Shown: positions 42,154 to 51,456 of the stretch, piece by piece
Layout: each line of letters begins with the position of its first letter
Position numbering within the stretch: the stretch's first letter is position 1
Assembly (NCBI RefSeq): GCF_039533685.1
Contig: NZ_BAAATZ010000012.1
Coordinates: forward strand, 310,001-374,000
Reading direction: 5' to 3'
DNA: 64,000 nucleotides
Origin: Actinocorallia aurantiaca
Lineage (GTDB): Bacteria > Actinomycetota > Actinomycetes > Streptosporangiales > Streptosporangiaceae
Program-made: the position numbers and the translations under genes
The notes under the pieces: generated by a model
The model's database searches: none
Seen by the model: the letters and a program-made list of their open reading frames with translations, nothing else
Told to the model about the DNA's origin: nothing

Positions 42154-43244
42154 GACGCGGCCCCCGCCAGGAGGTCGCCGAGCTCGGCCAGGTCGGCGGA
42201 CGCGCCGCCGAGGACGCCCGAGAGCTGCTTGCCCCACAGGAAGTAGCGGTGCATCGGGTAGTCGACGTCGACGCCGATGCCGCCGTGCAGGTGCTGGGCG
42301 CGGTGGACGGCGTTCAGGCCGCCCTCGTCGGCCCACCACTTGGCGGTCAGGGCCGCGGCGGCGGCGTCCTCACCGGCTTCGAGCAGCGAGACGGCCTTCC
42401 ACAGGCACGCCTGCATGGCCTCGATCTCGATGTAGGTGTCGGCGAGCTGGTGCTGGACGGCCTGGAAGGTGGCCAGCGGGCGGCCGAACTGCTCGCGCTC
42501 GGACAGGTAGGAGGCCGCGAGGCGCATCGCCCCGTCGGCGACGCCTGCCTGGACGGCGGTGACCGCGACCCGGGTGAGGTCGAGGATCGTCCGCAGCGCG
42601 CCTTCGCCCAGCGCCCGGGCGGGCACGCCCTCCAGGGTGAGGTTCCCGGCCGCGTCGTGGGTGGTGGTCCGCGTCCACTCCCACTCCGTGCCCGGCGCGG
42701 AGGCCTCCACGACGAACACGCCGGGGCCGCTCTCGGTGCGGGCGGTGACCAGCACGTACTTCGCGCCGACGGCCGAGGGGACGACGGCCTTGACGCCGGT
42801 CAGCCTCCAGCCGTCGCCGTCCGGGACGGCCGAGCACCGGGGGTCGGCCGGGTCGGCGGGAGAGAACTCCTCGAGCGCGACGGTGACGCGCTCGGCTCCC
42901 TCCGCGAGGCCCGGCAGCAGCGCCTCACGCTGCGCGGCGTCGCCGTGCTTCGCGATGGTCAGCCCCGCCACGAGCGCGGGCCACACCGGTGCGGGCGCGA
43001 CGGTGCGGCCCTGCTCCTCCAGCAGGACGCACAGGCCGCCGACGCCCAGGCCCGCGCCGCCGTCCTCCTCGGGCAGCGCGATGCCGAGCAGCCCGGCGTC
43101 GCCCAGCGCCTTCCACAGGCCGTCGTCGACGCCGCTCCCGCTCTGCTCGGCGGCGCGCAGCCGGTCGGCGGTGGCGTAGTCGGTGAAGATCTGCCGGGCC
43201 AGTCCCCGGACCTCTTCGAGTTCCTCGCCAAGGGTGAAGTCCAT
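42150..43244 (-). CDS. chsE1: Acyl-CoA dehydrogenase subunit ChsE1-like (FadE28-like)
   Basis: 364 residues, acyl-CoA dehydrogenase fold with a diverged FAD/active-site region; SEREQFGRPLATFQAVQHQLAD is the C-terminal domain mark, and HLHGGIGVDVDYPMHRYF follows. In the igr system two different dehydrogenase chains form an alpha2beta2 complex in which each supplies part of the active site. The partner is the gene at 44191-45360. The ATG overlaps the chsH2 stop. Assignment of E1 versus E2 is by resemblance and order. Confidence 0.83.
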   Translation of the reverse strand: MDFTLGEELEEVRGLARQIFTDYATADRLRAAEQSGSGVDDGLWKALGDAGLLGIALPEEDGGAGLGVGGLCVLLEEQGRTVAPAPVWPALVAGLTIAKHGDAAQREALLPGLAEGAERVTVALEEFSPADPADPRCSAVPDGDGWRLTGVKAVVPSAVGAKYVLVTARTESGPGVFVVEASAPGTEWEWTRTTTHDAAGNLTLEGVPARALGEGALRTILDLTRVAVTAVQAGVADGAMRLAASYLSEREQFGRPLATFQAVQHQLADTYIEIEAMQACLWKAVSLLEAGEDAAAAALTAKWWADEGGLNAVHRAQHLHGGIGVDVDYPMHRYFLWGKQLSGVLGGASADLAELGDLLAGAAS

Positions 43245-44194
43245 CAGTCTTCCTTCTTCGGGACGGCGGGCCGGAAGACCGGCAGGGTCAGGTCGGGGTC
43301 GGCGTCCAGCCACTCCAGCGAGACCGGCATGCCGATCTCGACGTCCTCGGGCGCGACGCCGGTGAGGTTGGCGGTCAGCCGGGTGCCCTCGGGCAGCTCG
43401 ATCACCGCGATGAGCAGCGGGTAGTCGAACGCCGGGTGCCGCGGGTGGTGGGCGACCACGTAGCTGTAGACGGTGCCCTCTCCGGTGGACTCCACGGTGT
43501 CCCACTCGAACGAGCCGCACACCGGGCAGCACGGGCCGGGCGGGTGCCGCAGCGACTCGCAGGTCGCGCAGCGCTGGATGACCAGCCGGTGCTCCTTGGC
43601 CGCCTCGAACCAGAACGCGTTGTCCGGGTTGATCGCCGGGCGGGGCCGCTTGGCCTTGGGCTTCGGCTTCTCCACCGGGACGAACCGCAGGGTCCGCCAG
43701 CGCTGGGTGGCGACGACCTCGCCGTTCTGGTCCCGGTAGGTCTTCATCGTGGACACGAAGCGCCCGGTGCCCAGCCCGGTCTTCTTCTCCGGCGAGATCG
43801 ACTCGACGGTCTCGGAGACGGTGACGTGGTCGCCGGGGACGAGCTCGCGCTGGAACTCGAACTCCGAGTCGGTGGCGACGACCGAGGTGTAACCGCCCTC
43901 GGCGAGCAGCGCCACCAGCTCGTCGAATCCGGCGGACGAGCCGTCATCGACGGGGTTCACCGTGGCGGCGTACCCGCGCATCGTCCACGCCTGGACCATC
44001 GACGCGGGCGCCACGACACCGGGACGCCCGGTGGCCTTGGCGGCCTCGTCGTCCAGGTAGACGGGGTTGGCGTCCTCCATGGCCTCGGCCCAGTGCCGGA
44101 TCATCGGCACGTTCACCGGGTCCTGGCCGCGCCGTTCGGCGACCAGCTCCCGGCCCACCCAGGCCTGCAGCCTGGCCTCGTATTCTTCACTCAT
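43244..44194 (-). CDS. chsH2: MaoC-DUF35 fusion protein ChsH2
   Basis: 316 residues. Residues 1-175 are a MaoC-like hotdog domain; residues 190-316 are DUF35: a zinc ribbon (RCATCESLRHPPGPCCPVCG, CxxC-x10-CxxC) and an OB fold. In the igr system the MaoC part joins ChsH1 to hydrate the enoyl-CoA, and the DUF35 part binds Ltp2 so that the product is handed to the aldolase. ATGA overlaps join it to both neighbours. Confidence 0.9.
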   Translation of the reverse strand: MSEEYEARLQAWVGRELVAERRGQDPVNVPMIRHWAEAMEDANPVYLDDEAAKATGRPGVVAPASMVQAWTMRGYAATVNPVDDGSSAGFDELVALLAEGGYTSVVATDSEFEFQRELVPGDHVTVSETVESISPEKKTGLGTGRFVSTMKTYRDQNGEVVATQRWRTLRFVPVEKPKPKAKRPRPAINPDNAFWFEAAKEHRLVIQRCATCESLRHPPGPCCPVCGSFEWDTVESTGEGTVYSYVVAHHPRHPAFDYPLLIAVIELPEGTRLTANLTGVAPEDVEIGMPVSLEWLDADPDLTLPVFRPAVPKKED

Positions 44195-45360
44195 CGGCCC
44201 GACCTCGCCCGCGGCAGGCCCAGGCCCTGCACGGCGACCATGTCGCGCAGCACCTCGTTGACGCCGCCGCCGAAGGTGTTGACGATGCCCTGGCGGGACA
44301 GCTGCTCGATCTGCCCGAACAGCACCGCGCCCGGCGACTCGGGACGGACCCGGCCGGCCGCGCCGAGGATGCCGGTGAGGGTGCGCTGCACGTCGATGTG
44401 GGTCTCGGTGCCGTAGGCCTTGGTGCCTCCGGCCTGGGCGCCCGACAGGTCGCCCGTGGTCTCCACCGCCCAGGTCATCTTCCAGTTCAGCAGCGCCATC
44501 GCCTCGAGCTTGGCGTAGGTGCGGGCCAGGTCGCGGCGCACCCACGGCAGGTCGATGACGCCGTTGTCGCGGGCCCAGTCCCGCACGTCCTCCCAGAGGC
44601 GGATCATGCGTCCGCCGAGCGCGGCCAGGCCGATGCGCTCGTGGTTGAGCTGGTTGGTGATCAGGCCCCAGCCTCCGTCGACCTCGCCGACGACGTTCTC
44701 GGCCGGGATCCGCACGCCCGAGTAGTAGGTGGCGGTGACGACCATGCCGCCGACGCACTGGATGGGGCTCCAGGAGAACCCTTCGGCGTCGGTGGGGATG
44801 ATGACGATGGAGATGCCCTTGTGGCGGGGCTTGTCCGGGTCGGTGCGGACGGCCGTCCACACGTAGTCGGCGGTGTTGGCCCCGCTGGTGAAGATCTTGC
44901 TGCCGTCGACGACGAACTCCTCGCCGTCGCGGACCGCCTTGGTGCGCAGCGACGCCAGGTCGGTGCCGGCGTCCGGCTCGGTGTAGCCGATCGCGAAGAC
45001 GATGTCCCCGGAGAGGATGCCCGGAAGGAACTGCTTCTTCTGCTCCTCGGTCCCGTACTTCATCAGCGTCGGGCCGACGGTGTTGACGGTGACGAACGGG
45101 AACGGCAGGCCGGCCCGCTGCACCTCGTCGAAGAAGATGTACTGGTCGGAGAGGGACCGGCCCTGGCCGCCGTACTCGACGGGCCAGCCGATGCCCAGCC
45201 AGCCGTCGTTCCCGAGCATCTTCACGACCTCGCGGAACCGGCTGCCGCCGACGCCCTCCTCGCCGACCCGGCGGCGCTCGTCCGCGGGCAGCAGGTCGGC
45301 GAAGTAGGCACGAAGTTCCGCGCGCAGTTCCTGTTGCGCTGCGGACTCACGCAGATCCAT
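44191..45360 (-). CDS. chsE2: Acyl-CoA dehydrogenase subunit ChsE2-like (FadE29-like)
   Basis: 389 residues. GIGWPVEYGGQGRS, FAIGYTEPDAGTDLASLRTKA and NTFGGGVNEVLRDMVA match mycobacterial FadE29 closely as I remember it. It would oxidise the 3-carbon steroid side chain as a heteromer with the ChsE1-like chain. The ATG at 45360 follows a GAGAGAGAG run; a GTG two codons earlier is possible. Confidence 0.87.
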   Translation of the reverse strand: MDLRESAAQQELRAELRAYFADLLPADERRRVGEEGVGGSRFREVVKMLGNDGWLGIGWPVEYGGQGRSLSDQYIFFDEVQRAGLPFPFVTVNTVGPTLMKYGTEEQKKQFLPGILSGDIVFAIGYTEPDAGTDLASLRTKAVRDGEEFVVDGSKIFTSGANTADYVWTAVRTDPDKPRHKGISIVIIPTDAEGFSWSPIQCVGGMVVTATYYSGVRIPAENVVGEVDGGWGLITNQLNHERIGLAALGGRMIRLWEDVRDWARDNGVIDLPWVRRDLARTYAKLEAMALLNWKMTWAVETTGDLSGAQAGGTKAYGTETHIDVQRTLTGILGAAGRVRPESPGAVLFGQIEQLSRQGIVNTFGGGVNEVLRDMVAVQGLGLPRARSGR

Positions 45361-45381
45361 GGGCACTCTCTCTCTGGATGG

Positions 45382-47091
45382 TCAGGGCAAAAAGCGCAGT
45401 CGGCCGCTGGCGACGAACTCCTCGCGCAGCGCCTCCTTGTCGGCCTCGGTCATCGGGGTGTAGTCGGGGGCGCCCCGTCCCACCCACCGGTAGACGGGCT
45501 CGTCGGTGCGCCAGCCCTCGATCTGGAGCTGCTTCTTGGCCAGCTTCCCCGATCCGGTGGTGGGCAGGGTGTGGGAGAAGCGCACGAAGCGGGGGGCTCC
45601 CTTGGTGCCCAGGTCGTTCTGGGCGGCCAGGAACGCCGGGAGGTCGAGGTCTTCGAAGGCGGTGCCCTCGGACACCTCGACCGCGGCCATCACCTGGTCG
45701 CCGGAGCGCGGGTCGGGCACCGCGAACGCGACGGCGTCGATGACCTTGGGGTGGCGGCGCAGCACGAGCTGGCTGTGCAGGGCGGAGATGTTCTCCGAGT
45801 CGACCCGGATCCAGTCTCCCGACCGGCCGGCGAAGTACAGGAACCCGTCGCCGTCGAGGTAGCCGAGGTCGCCGGTCCAGTACCAGCCGTGGCGGACGCG
45901 CTCGGCGTCGGCCTCGGGGTTCTTGTAGTAGCCCTCGAACTTCTCCGCGCCGTCGGTGTCGACGATCTCGCCGATGGCCTGCTCGGGGTTGGCGACCCGG
46001 CCGTGCTCGTCGAGGACGGCGGGCGGGCACTCCTCGCGGGTCTGCGGGTCGACGATCCGCACTCCGGCGTGCATGGGGCGGCCGAAGGCGGTGACGGGCG
46101 TGTCGGGCGTCTGCTTGATCATGCCCGCGCCCTCGCTGGAGCCGTAGCCCTCGACCAGCCTGCAGCCGAAGCGGCGCAGGAATTCGGCGCGGTCCTCGGG
46201 CGAGGCCTCGGTGCCGAAGCCGTGCGTGAGGGTGTTCCCCGCGTCGTCGTCCTGCTCGGGCGTGGCCAGGATGTAGCCGATGGCCTTGCCGACGTAGGTG
46301 AAGAACGTGGCCCCGTAGCGCCGCACGTCCGGCAGGAAGCCGGAGGCGGAGAACTTCGGGGTGAGCGCGACCGTCGCGCCCGCGGCCAGCGCCGGGGCCC
46401 ACAGGGCCATCAGCGCGTTGCCGTGGAACAGCGGCATCGGGCAGTAGCAGACGTCCTCGCGCTTGACGTCGTACTTGGCGCTGTTGTTGCGGCCCAGCTC
46501 GGCGAGCCTGCCCTGGGAGCAGCGGGCCGCCTTGGAGGCGCCGGTCGTCCCGGACGTGAACAGCAGCAGCAGCTGCGTCTTCGGGTCGACGGACGGGTCC
46601 GCGGCGGGCTCGCAGGCGTGCTCGGCGACCAGGGCCGGGTACTTCTCGTCGTCGATCAGCAGGAACCGCTCGCGCGGCACCCCGATGTCGAGGCCGTCCA
46701 GCAGCTCGAGCCCCGCCCGGTCGGTGACGACCAGCTGGAGGTCGGTGTGCCGGACCTCCTGCTCGAGGTAGGCGCCGCGCCGGGTGGAGTTGATCCCGAC
46801 GACGGTCGCCCCGCCCAGCGCCGCGGCGCCGAGCCACAGGATGTACTCCGGCACGTTGTCCAGCAGAACGCCGATGTGGAACGGGCCGTCCTGGCGGAGC
46901 CTCGCGGCCAGGGAGGCGCGGGCCGCGCTCTCCCGGACCACTTCGTCCCACGTCCAGGCGTCGTCACCGCTGAGCAGGCCGGGGCGGTCGTCCCCGATGC
47001 GGGCCAGCAGCAGTTCGGCGATCGTCTCGTTGCGCACCGTGACCGGCCCGGGCTTGACCGGGGCGAAGATGTCAGGGGTCGACTGAGCCAA
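45382..47091 (-). CDS. Acyl-CoA synthetase, FadD17-like
   Basis: 569 residues of the ANL superfamily: LLFTSGTTGASKAARCS (P-loop), YGSSEGAG, TGDLGYLD and TGSGKLAKKQL with the catalytic Lys. The lack of the usual KG after SGTTG and the igr-like context point to FadD17-type steroid acid ligases. The TTG at 47091 has GGAGG 8 nt upstream. It opens the operon and would activate the side-chain carboxylate with ATP and CoA. Confidence 0.82.
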   Translation of the reverse strand: MAQSTPDIFAPVKPGPVTVRNETIAELLLARIGDDRPGLLSGDDAWTWDEVVRESAARASLAARLRQDGPFHIGVLLDNVPEYILWLGAAALGGATVVGINSTRRGAYLEQEVRHTDLQLVVTDRAGLELLDGLDIGVPRERFLLIDDEKYPALVAEHACEPAADPSVDPKTQLLLLFTSGTTGASKAARCSQGRLAELGRNNSAKYDVKREDVCYCPMPLFHGNALMALWAPALAAGATVALTPKFSASGFLPDVRRYGATFFTYVGKAIGYILATPEQDDDAGNTLTHGFGTEASPEDRAEFLRRFGCRLVEGYGSSEGAGMIKQTPDTPVTAFGRPMHAGVRIVDPQTREECPPAVLDEHGRVANPEQAIGEIVDTDGAEKFEGYYKNPEADAERVRHGWYWTGDLGYLDGDGFLYFAGRSGDWIRVDSENISALHSQLVLRRHPKVIDAVAFAVPDPRSGDQVMAAVEVSEGTAFEDLDLPAFLAAQNDLGTKGAPRFVRFSHTLPTTGSGKLAKKQLQIEGWRTDEPVYRWVGRGAPDYTPMTEADKEALREEFVASGRLRFLP

Positions 47092-47143
47092 CGGAATTTC
47101 CTCCAAACACGCACCCCCCGTAAGGGTGCCCGGTAAAACTAAG

Positions 47144-47180
47144 TCAGCGGGATGCCCCCGGCTCGGGGGCATCCCGCTGA
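47144..47180. terminator. 17-bp perfect hairpin terminator
   Basis: TCAGCGGGATGCCCCCG (47144-47160), a 3-nt loop and its exact inverse (47164-47180). It separates the end of the Liv-type transporter operon from the igr-like operon on the minus strand. Confidence 0.85.
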
Positions 47181-47206
47181 CCGGGAGCGATGGGCTTACC
47201 GGCTGG

Positions 47207-47572
47207 TCAACGCCGGGAAAGCGCCTCGGTGACGGCCTCCGTGTGGGCCTGGGACTCCGCCAGCTGGCGCATCAGCCACAGGCGCAGCACCCGGGTGACG
47301 GCGGCGGCGACGTACAGCGCCGCGCCCAGCAGGGTGACGGCCACGAACGCGATCGCCAGGATCTGGGTCGAGGCGATGTCCCGGTTGTCGTCCAGGGCGA
47401 GGGAGTTGCTGTAGGCGACGAAGGTCCCCGCCACGCCGAGGATCATCACGACGATGCCGAGGATCCGAAACTTTCCGTCGGCGGCGGACGCGTTGCCGCC
47501 GGAGCCGATCTTCTGTCCGGCCACGTCCTGGGCGAACTTGGCGCGCCGCTCTTCGCTGTGGGTCGTGCTCAT
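47207..47572 (-). CDS. Small two-helix membrane protein
   Basis: 121 residues: a polar N-terminus of 36 residues, helices at about 37-58 and 70-92, and a charged C-terminal helix. GGAGG lies 10 nt before the ATG and overlaps the end of the livF-like gene. It is the last gene of the transporter operon. No family recognised; it could be an accessory subunit of the importer. Confidence 0.7.
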   Translation of the reverse strand: MSTTHSEERRAKFAQDVAGQKIGSGGNASAADGKFRILGIVVMILGVAGTFVAYSNSLALDDNRDIASTQILAIAFVAVTLLGAALYVAAAVTRVLRLWLMRQLAESQAHTEAVTEALSRR

Positions 47573-47577
47573 ATGGG

Positions 47578-48360
47578 TCAACCTCCTAGGTATTCGCTGG
47601 AAAGACGGCCTTCGATCTCATCGGGCCGGCCGGTGGCCACGATGCGGCCGTGGAGCATGAGGGCGGCGATGTCCGCGATCGGCAGCACCACGCGGGCGAA
47701 CTGCTCGGCCACCAGCACCGACAGACCGCCCGCGACGAGCTCGGCGACCGTCTCGTACATCTGGCTGACGATCATGGGCGCCAGGCCCATGGACAGCTCG
47801 TCGAGCAGCAGGACGGCCGGGTCGGTGGCCAGCGCCCGCGACAGCGCGAGCATCTGCTGCTCACCGCCGGACATCGAGCCGGCGAGCTGGTCGCGGCGAT
47901 TGCCGAGGATGGGGAACCGGGCGTAGGCGATCTCTTCGATCTTCTTCAGGTCGACGCCCGTGCCGGTGGTGATCCACAGGTTCTCCCGGACCGTCAGGTT
48001 GGGGAAGACGCCGCGGCCCTCGGGGATGGAGCACACCCCCAGCCGGGCCGCGTCCTGGGCGGACAGGCCGTTGACCCGGCGTCCGGCCAGCCGGAGCTCG
48101 CCCCCGGTGAGGGGCATCAGCCCGGCGCACACCTTCAGGGTGGTGGACTTGCCGCCGCCGTTGGGGCCGAGCAGCGCGACCACCGACCCGGCGGGGACGG
48201 TCAGGTCCACCCCGTGGAGCGCCGGGATCGCACCGTAAGCGGCGCGGGCTCCCACCAGCTCCAGCAGCGGGGCCTGCGCCTCGGCCGCCGGAGCACCGCC
48301 CCCTGCGTTCGGGGACGCGCTCGGGGACGCGCTCGCGCCGCCCTCTCCGTGCGTGCTCAT
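47578..48360 (-). CDS. livF: ABC transporter ATP-binding protein, LivF-type
   Basis: 260 residues. Walker A GPNGGGKST, signature MSGGEQQ and Walker B VLLLDELSMGLAP, with the LivF-typical LGVCSIPEGRGVFPNLTV. The first 30 residues are a low-complexity Ala/Ser/Gly stretch not found in most LivF proteins. ATGA overlap with livG. Second ATPase of a branched-chain-amino-acid-type importer. Confidence 0.9.
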   Translation of the reverse strand: MSTHGEGGASASPSASPNAGGGAPAAEAQAPLLELVGARAAYGAIPALHGVDLTVPAGSVVALLGPNGGGKSTTLKVCAGLMPLTGGELRLAGRRVNGLSAQDAARLGVCSIPEGRGVFPNLTVRENLWITTGTGVDLKKIEEIAYARFPILGNRRDQLAGSMSGGEQQMLALSRALATDPAVLLLDELSMGLAPMIVSQMYETVAELVAGGLSVLVAEQFARVVLPIADIAALMLHGRIVATGRPDEIEGRLSSEYLGG

Positions 48361-49088
48361 GCCACCTCCTCGGTGCCGATGTAGGCCGCGATGACCTCGG
48401 GGGACCGCTGGATCTCCTGGGGGGTGCCGGAGGCGATGACCGCGCCGTAGTCGAGCACGTGGATGGTGGCGCACAGCTTCATCACCAGCGGGAGGTCGTG
48501 CTCGACCAGGCAGATGGCCAGCCCGTCGTCGGCCAGGCCGCTCAGCAGCCCGGCGAACGCCTCGGTCTCCTGCTCCGTCTGGCCCGAGGCGGGCTCGTCC
48601 AGCAGCAGCACCCGGGGCGAGGTCATCAGTGCTCTGGCGACCTCCACCACCCGGGCCCGGCCGGTGGGGATGTCGGAGACGTCCCGGTCCGCGACATCAG
48701 CGAGACCGGTCAACTCCAGGATCCGGTCGGTCTCCTTGTCGATGTCGATGCGCTTGCGGGTGGTCGCCCGCAGGATGTCCCCGGCGACCTTGACGTTGTC
48801 GCGCACCGACAGGGACAGGAAGAGCTCCAGCTGCTGGAAGGTGCGGGCCAGGCCGAGCTTGGCGCGCTTGGCCGGGGGCAGCTTCGTGATGTCGGTCCCG
48901 TCGATGAGGACCCTGCCCTCCGTCGGCTTCTGCAGCCCGGTGATCGTGTTGAACAGCGTGGTCTTGCCCGCGCCGTTCGGTCCGATCAGGCCGGTGATCC
49001 GGCCTTCTTCCGCTCCGATGCTCACCTGGTCCACCGCGGTGTTGCCGCCGAAGCGGACCGTGACGCCCCGGGTCTCAAGCAAGGGCAT
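48357..49088 (-). CDS. livG: ABC transporter ATP-binding protein, LivG-type
   Basis: 243 residues. Walker A GPNGAGKTT, LARTFQQLELF after it as in LivG, Walker B VLLLDEPASG and the switch His in VEHDLPLV. The signature region reads DIPTGRARVVEVARAL instead of LPYGQQR, a modest change. It overlaps the fused permease gene by 14 nt. Confidence 0.9.
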   Translation of the reverse strand: MPLLETRGVTVRFGGNTAVDQVSIGAEEGRITGLIGPNGAGKTTLFNTITGLQKPTEGRVLIDGTDITKLPPAKRAKLGLARTFQQLELFLSLSVRDNVKVAGDILRATTRKRIDIDKETDRILELTGLADVADRDVSDIPTGRARVVEVARALMTSPRVLLLDEPASGQTEQETEAFAGLLSGLADDGLAICLVEHDLPLVMKLCATIHVLDYGAVIASGTPQEIQRSPEVIAAYIGTEEVA

Positions 49089-51354
49089 GGACGTCTCCCT
49101 TCTCTGCGGTCTGGGCGGGCCGGCCGTCGCCCGTGCGGGCGGGCAGGCCCAGCGCCCGGTCGAGCCGGTCGCGGAGGTCGTCGGTGTACGGCTCGTCGTC
49201 GCGGATCTCTCCCGGAGCGGCTTCGGCGCTCTTGGCATGCCCGCCCGTCGCCTCCACGGCGTGCGGCATGAGCTTGGCGCCGATGGCCGGAAGCGCGAAC
49301 GCCACGACCAGGGTGATGAGGGAGAAGGTCCAGGCGCCGAACACCCCGATCAGTGCCAGGACGTACAGCACGGCCACGAGGGCGCCGCCGCCGAACAGCA
49401 CGGGCTTGGCGTTCCGCAGCGACCGGTAGCCGTCGAACAGGTCCTGAACCGAGCCGGTGGGGTTCTTGCCGACGCCCATACCGATCAGGGCGGTGGCGAC
49501 CATCACGATGCTGCCCAGCGACCGGAAGATCGTCGCCGACTCGGGGTGGGCCACGGCCAGCTCGTTGAAGGTGCCGATGAGGACGGCGAAGCCCGCACCG
49601 GTGATCAGCCCGCCGAACAGGGCGCCGCTGACGTAGCCGATGCCGCCCACGACGACGATCATCACCAGCCCCAGGCTGGCGATGATCCCGAAGTTGTCGC
49701 CCTCGACAGAGCCGCTGGCGGAGCTCATCAGGATGCCGCCCAGGCCCGCGATCGCGGCCGAGAGCATGAAGACGCCGAACTTCAGCTTCACCAGGTCCTG
49801 GCCGAGCATCGCCGTCGCCGCGGGGCTGTCCTTCATCGCGGCCAGCCGCCTGCCGTACCCGCTGTTGCGCAGGGCGACCAGCCCGAGGGCGATCAGCGCG
49901 AACAGCACGGTGCACGACAGCAGGAACACCAGCGGGTCGCTCAGGTCGAGCGGTCCGAGCCTGGGCTTGGGGACGATCAGCGTGCCGTCGGGGAACAGCG
50001 CGAACTCGACGCCGAAGAGGGTGTGCTCGGTGGTGTCGCGCAGCACCATGTTGGACAGCAGCGCTCCGAACGCCAGGGTGGCCAGCGCCAGGTAGAGGCC
50101 GCGCAGCCGCAGCGCGGGCAGCGCGACCAGGCCTCCCACCACCGCGGTGGCCGCGACCGCCAGCAGGATGCCCCAGGGGGTGAGCCTCGCGTCCAGGCCC
50201 GAGCCGGTGACGCCGAAGTGGAAGGCGGTGACGGTGGCGACCGCGCCGAAGGACAGCGGGGCCAGGTTCATCTCCCCCGCGTAGCCGGTCAGCACGGTGA
50301 GCGACAGCGCGATGATCGCGAACGCCATGCCGAGGCCGAGCGTGGTGATGCCCGGCTCCTCCAGCAGCAGCGAGTACAGGAAGACCCCGCCCACCAGGAC
50401 CGCGCCCCACACCAGCGCGGCACGCACGGAGGGCACCCGGAAGCGCTCGCGGGTGCGGACCGCCGCGCCGCGCAGCCGGTCCTGGGGCAGCACGATGATG
50501 ACGACGAACAGGATGATCATCGGAAGCGAGACCCGGAAGTTGCCCGTCCAGGTCCAGTCCGTGGGGAAGTACGCGGTCACATAGGTGGCGGCCAGACCCA
50601 GCACCATGGCTCCGATGAAGGCCGGCGGGATGCTGCGCAGCCGGCCGAACATGGCGGCGGCGAAGGCGTCGATGACCAGCAGGGTCAGCGCGTTGGCCTC
50701 CAGCGAGCCGCCGCTGATCGGGGTGATGAGGATGCCGGCCAGCACGGCCAGGCCCGAGCCCATGGCCCAGGACAGCATGGCGACGCGCTCGGGGTCGTGC
50801 CCGTTGAGCCGCAGCAGGTCGGGGTCGTCCACGGTGCCGCGCATGACCACACCGGTGCGGGTCCGGTGGAAGAGCAGGCGCAGGCCGACGGCGATGCCCA
50901 CGGCCACCGCGAGGCAGATGATCTCGTGGACCCGGACGACCACGCCCGCCACCTCGACCGACGCGTCCGTGCCGAAGAACATGTCCAGGGTCCTGGACTC
51001 CTCCGGGGACCAGATCCACTGGGACAGGTACACCGTCCCCAGCATGACCGCGACGGTCACCACGATCTTGGCGACGTCGGAGACGCCGCGCAGTCCCCTC
51101 ATGATCACGCTGTGCAGCAGCATGCCCATGAGCGGGCCGAGAACACCCACGACGAGCACCAGGGACAACCACACCGGCAGTCCCCAGCCCACGGTGAGCT
51201 GCCAGTAGAAGAACGTGCCCAGCATGGCCTGCGCGCCATGGGCGAAGTTGAAGATGCCGGAGGTGTTGTACGTGAGGACTAGACCTGACGCGGCGATGGC
51301 GTAGACCGACCCCAGAACGAGCCCGAGGATCGTGAAGGTAAGGAAGGTGGTCAT
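49075..51354 (-). CDS. Fused LivH-LivM permease of an ABC importer
   Basis: 759 residues. Residues 1-290 resemble LivH (GLVLTYNTSGIFNFAHGAQAM, AAAMFGRLRSIPPAFIGAM); residues 310-640 resemble LivM (LTVLTGYAGEMNLAPLSFGA, GLYLALATLAFGALL, SSASGSVEGDNFG). Two more helices and a 50-residue polar tail follow. Fusing the two permease halves in one chain is less common than separate genes. It forms the membrane pore for the substrate-binding protein at 51457. Confidence 0.88.
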   Translation of the reverse strand: MTTFLTFTILGLVLGSVYAIAASGLVLTYNTSGIFNFAHGAQAMLGTFFYWQLTVGWGLPVWLSLVLVVGVLGPLMGMLLHSVIMRGLRGVSDVAKIVVTVAVMLGTVYLSQWIWSPEESRTLDMFFGTDASVEVAGVVVRVHEIICLAVAVGIAVGLRLLFHRTRTGVVMRGTVDDPDLLRLNGHDPERVAMLSWAMGSGLAVLAGILITPISGGSLEANALTLLVIDAFAAAMFGRLRSIPPAFIGAMVLGLAATYVTAYFPTDWTWTGNFRVSLPMIILFVVIIVLPQDRLRGAAVRTRERFRVPSVRAALVWGAVLVGGVFLYSLLLEEPGITTLGLGMAFAIIALSLTVLTGYAGEMNLAPLSFGAVATVTAFHFGVTGSGLDARLTPWGILLAVAATAVVGGLVALPALRLRGLYLALATLAFGALLSNMVLRDTTEHTLFGVEFALFPDGTLIVPKPRLGPLDLSDPLVFLLSCTVLFALIALGLVALRNSGYGRRLAAMKDSPAATAMLGQDLVKLKFGVFMLSAAIAGLGGILMSSASGSVEGDNFGIIASLGLVMIVVVGGIGYVSGALFGGLITGAGFAVLIGTFNELAVAHPESATIFRSLGSIVMVATALIGMGVGKNPTGSVQDLFDGYRSLRNAKPVLFGGGALVAVLYVLALIGVFGAWTFSLITLVVAFALPAIGAKLMPHAVEATGGHAKSAEAAPGEIRDDEPYTDDLRDRLDRALGLPARTGDGRPAQTAEKGDVHALA

Positions 51355-51391
51355 GGTCGCCCTTGTGCGAGTGAGGGAGAACTGGCGGGCA

Positions 51392-51418
51392 GGCCGGCCA
51401 TCGGGGAGATGGCCGGCC
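51392..51418. terminator. Hairpin between binding protein and permease genes
   Basis: GGCCGGCCAT (51392-51401) and ATGGCCGGCC (51409-51418), 7-nt loop, plus outer GC pairs. It lies between the substrate-binding protein gene and the permease on the minus strand and may act as a partial terminator or 3' stabiliser, keeping the binding protein more abundant than the pore. Confidence 0.6.
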
Positions 51419-51456
51419 CGCCGTCGATCAGGCCCAGGGCCCGATCAGGGAGGACT

